A stretch of 6,093 nt of DNA, from the NCBI GenBank assembly GCA_009827215.1, contig WUAJ01000149.1, forward strand, positions 1 through 6,093, given 5' to 3'. Within the stretch, counting starts at the first letter, position 1; each line of letters opens with the position of its first letter. The stretch comes from Phycisphaeraceae bacterium (GTDB lineage Bacteria > Planctomycetota > Phycisphaerae > Phycisphaerales > UBA1924). Positions 4,664 through 6,093 of the stretch are shown one piece after another. A model generated the notes under the pieces. It did no database searches. It saw nothing but the letters and a program-made list of their open reading frames with translations, and was not told where the DNA came from. Position numbers and translations under genes: made by a program.

Positions 4664-5464
4664 ATGACTGAACTCGCGGATCGTTACAATGAGGTCAAGG
4701 ATCGGATTGCGAAAGCCGCTATCCGTTCGGGAAGGTCGCCTGAGTCGGTCTATCTGATCGCGGTGACCAAGTACGCCGAGCCTGAGGACATCCGGGAACT
4801 GATCGAACTGGGACACAGGGACTTCGGTGAGAATCGTGTTCAGCAGCTCGCTCAACGAGCGGGAGTGATTGACGAATGGTTCCAGCGAATCAAAACACTC
4901 CCAAGGACTTCTTCGGACGCGAGTCAGGTTGATGTTGATGATCCTGTTCGATGGCACATGATCGGACACCTGCAACGCAACAAAGCGCGCAAGATCGCGG
5001 ACTGTACTCGTCTGATTCATTCAGTGGACTCGCTCCGTCTCGCAGAGGAACTGCAGACTGTCGCAAACAAGCTTGATCAAGTGCTTGATGTGCTCATCCA
5101 GGTCAATGTATCTGGGGAGGACAGCAAGTTTGGGCTCCCGATTGCTGCTCTGGGTGCAATTGCTGAGCAGATTGACACGATGATCAATGTGCGTGTGCGT
5201 GGACTGATGACCATGGCGCCGCTTACGGAGAATCCCGAAGACTCCAGGGTTCACTTTGCTCGTTGCAAGGAGATCTTTGATGATCTGGTCAAGATCGGGG
5301 TGGGGGAGAAGCACTTCAACCTGCTATCGATGGGAATGTCCAACGATTTCGAGGTCGCGATCGAAGAGGGCGCGAATCTCGTGCGTGTGGGATCGGCGAT
5401 CTTCGGGACCCACGATCCCGATCAGGATCTTGAGCATGCAGTCGATGCGGCACACCAATCCTGA
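4664..5464 (+). CDS. yggS: YggS/PROSC-family pyridoxal-phosphate homeostasis protein (PLPBP)
   Basis: This is a cytoplasmic single-domain TIM-barrel protein that binds PLP and helps balance vitamin B6 and amino-acid/keto-acid pools. The family has no proven enzymatic turnover. The PLP lysine is K36 in LIAVTKY. The family motifs follow in order: FGENRVQQL (54-62), WHMIGHLQRNK (97-107), HSVDS (119-123), QVNVSGEDSKFG (146-157), RGLMTMAP (179-186) and LSMGMSNDFEVAIEEG (221-236) with VRVGSAIFG, which form the phosphate-binding end. At 266 residues it is about 30 longer than the usual 230 or so. Much of the excess lies between FGEN and WHMIGHLQ (residues 63-94), with a short polar C-terminal tail. 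ATG 4664 has CGGAG ending 5 bases upstream. It is last in the plus-strand run and converges on the amidase gene 37 bases away. Confidence 0.97.
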   Translation: MTELADRYNEVKDRIAKAAIRSGRSPESVYLIAVTKYAEPEDIRELIELGHRDFGENRVQQLAQRAGVIDEWFQRIKTLPRTSSDASQVDVDDPVRWHMIGHLQRNKARKIADCTRLIHSVDSLRLAEELQTVANKLDQVLDVLIQVNVSGEDSKFGLPIAALGAIAEQIDTMINVRVRGLMTMAPLTENPEDSRVHFARCKEIFDDLVKIGVGEKHFNLLSMGMSNDFEVAIEEGANLVRVGSAIFGTHDPDQDLEHAVDAAHQS

Positions 5465-5501
5465 GGATTCGGGATCGAAATTGGTACAACCTATTATGTG
5501 A

Positions 5502-6093
5502 TTACGCGCGGAGTGATTCGCCGACGAGCATTGCAAGAGCACCGTTGGGTTTGCGAATTTGGACCATCTGTGCTTGGAGATGTCGTCCGGGGCACGCGGT
5601 TCTTCTGAGCTCTTGGTGTGTGTAGACACGATGGATGGGGATATTAAATCGACGCATCTCGTGAGCGATTAGCTGATTCAGCGTTTCGAGCGCTTTGGGG
5701 GTTGGGCGGGATTTTTCGTAGTTCCCAAACATGACGATCCCGATGTTCCCAGGATTATTTTCCTTGACATGCGCGCCTTGGTAGACCAGCGGTCGAGCTT
5801 GCCACGCTCTTCCTGCGGGATCGATCGCGTAGTGGTATCCGATGTCCGCCCATTTATTGGAGAGGTGACCACGGCGGATTGCTGAGAGTCGGCGGACCGA
5901 ATCCGCATAGCGTCCTGATGGGATGGGACTGATCGCATCGTGGTGGATGGTGATGCGATTGATGTTTCGCATCGGATCCGCGAGTCTGGAGATGGTGCCT
6001 GAGGTGGTCCACTTGTTTCGTGGGATCACGAATCGTGGAAGCGTGGTCAGATCGCGTGACGCGGTGGAAGTGCTTGATGGGCCGCCTGCGGTG
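5502..6093 (-). CDS. N-acetylmuramoyl-L-alanine amidase, PGRP/Amidase_2 fold (5' end outside window)
   Basis: This zinc amidase should cut the bond between N-acetylmuramic acid and L-Ala in peptidoglycan. The minus-strand frame is open from the right edge to TAA at 5504-5502. Motifs, in order from the right: V-I-P-R-N-K-W near 6031-6009 (typical PGRP domain entry), ITIHHDA with the first Zn His at about 5945-5940, GYHYAIDPAGRAWQAR with the active-site-type Tyr, NNPGNIGIVMFGNYE, and YTHQELRRTACPGR. In the last motif a His and a Cys are 8 residues apart, as in T7 lysozyme (H122/C130), so the Zn site looks complete. A GTG at 6029 is the Val of that entry motif and not the start. The visible upstream residues (PSSTSATSRDLTT) are Ser/Thr-rich, like a linker after a signal peptide or anchor. 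An export signal must be sought beyond the window. Confidence 0.93.
   Translation of the reverse strand, partial: TAGGPSSTSTASRDLTTLPRFVIPRNKWTTSGTISRLADPMRNINRITIHHDAISPIPSGRYADSVRRLSAIRRGHLSNKWADIGYHYAIDPAGRAWQARPLVYQGAHVKENNPGNIGIVMFGNYEKSRPTPKALETLNQLIAHEMRRFNIPIHRVYTHQELRRTACPGRHLQAQMVQIRKPNGALAMLVGESLRA

Noticed and set aside
4428..4667. Plus-strand open frame overlapping the lipoprotein gene and the yggS start
   Set aside because: It is out of frame with two better supported genes, is rich in Arg as expected for a shadow frame, and has no Shine-Dalgarno.
5465..5501. Terminator between the convergent yggS and amidase genes
   Set aside because: The 37-base gap shows only a 3-base stem around GGTACAACC and no T-run on either strand. 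Termination here is presumably Rho-dependent or inside the opposite gene.
1..6093. CRISPR array, insertion sequence, phage or integron elements
   Set aside because: No regularly spaced direct repeats, transposase or integrase motifs, or tRNA-end duplications are visible. Both tRNA genes are intact and have ordinary flanks.

Overview
The window looks like an ordinary chromosomal stretch of a Gram-negative-type, motile bacterium with moderate G+C (a little over half by eye). Evidence for this is a chemoreceptor, a lipoprotein signal, a PGRP-type amidase and tRNA genes without encoded CCA ends. The S20 sequence (N-terminal MAHSNSAKKRIRQN, then an NRWR segment) and the mix of Shine-Dalgarno and non-Shine-Dalgarno starts are compatible with the Planctomycetota (perhaps Phycisphaerae). 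That placement is a low-confidence impression and was not tested by any search.

Layout: (1) 1-796 holds the C-terminal signalling half of a methyl-accepting chemotaxis protein and a strong intrinsic terminator. (2) 834-990, minus strand, holds tRNA-Arg(ACG) with its own promoter and a terminator that faces the chemoreceptor terminator. (3) 1071-2301 holds rpsT (ribosomal protein S20) with its terminator, then a CPBP-family intramembrane protease that ends in three consecutive stop codons. (4) 2352-2532 is a compact tRNA-Glu(TTC) unit: promoter, tRNA and probable terminator. (5) 2645-5464 is a co-directional run of five genes: a stand-alone Hpt phosphotransfer protein, a REC-GGDEF response regulator/diguanylate cyclase, a SlyX-like coiled-coil protein, a small predicted lipoprotein and the PLP-binding homeostasis protein YggS. 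The intergenic gaps are about 53, 25, 21 and 63 bases. (6) 5502 to the right edge, minus strand, is a zinc amidase of the PGRP/Amidase_2 type. It converges on yggS, and its 5' end lies outside the window.

The most functionally coherent part is Hpt plus REC-GGDEF. Both have intact key residues: the phospho-His, the phospho-Asp, GGEEF and an RxxD I-site. No histidine kinase is nearby, so the pair reads as the output end of an orphan phosphorelay that controls c-di-GMP. The next most unusual features are local. Two starts (slyX-like and lipoprotein) have a -10-like hexamer only 5-6 bases before the ATG and no Shine-Dalgarno, which suggests leaderless transcripts. Two look-alike inverted repeats (CGTAT...CTTACG) precede the lipoprotein gene and yggS. 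YggS carries an insertion between its FGEN and WHMIGHLQ motifs. I see no CRISPR array, insertion sequence, phage gene or clearly new multi-gene system here.
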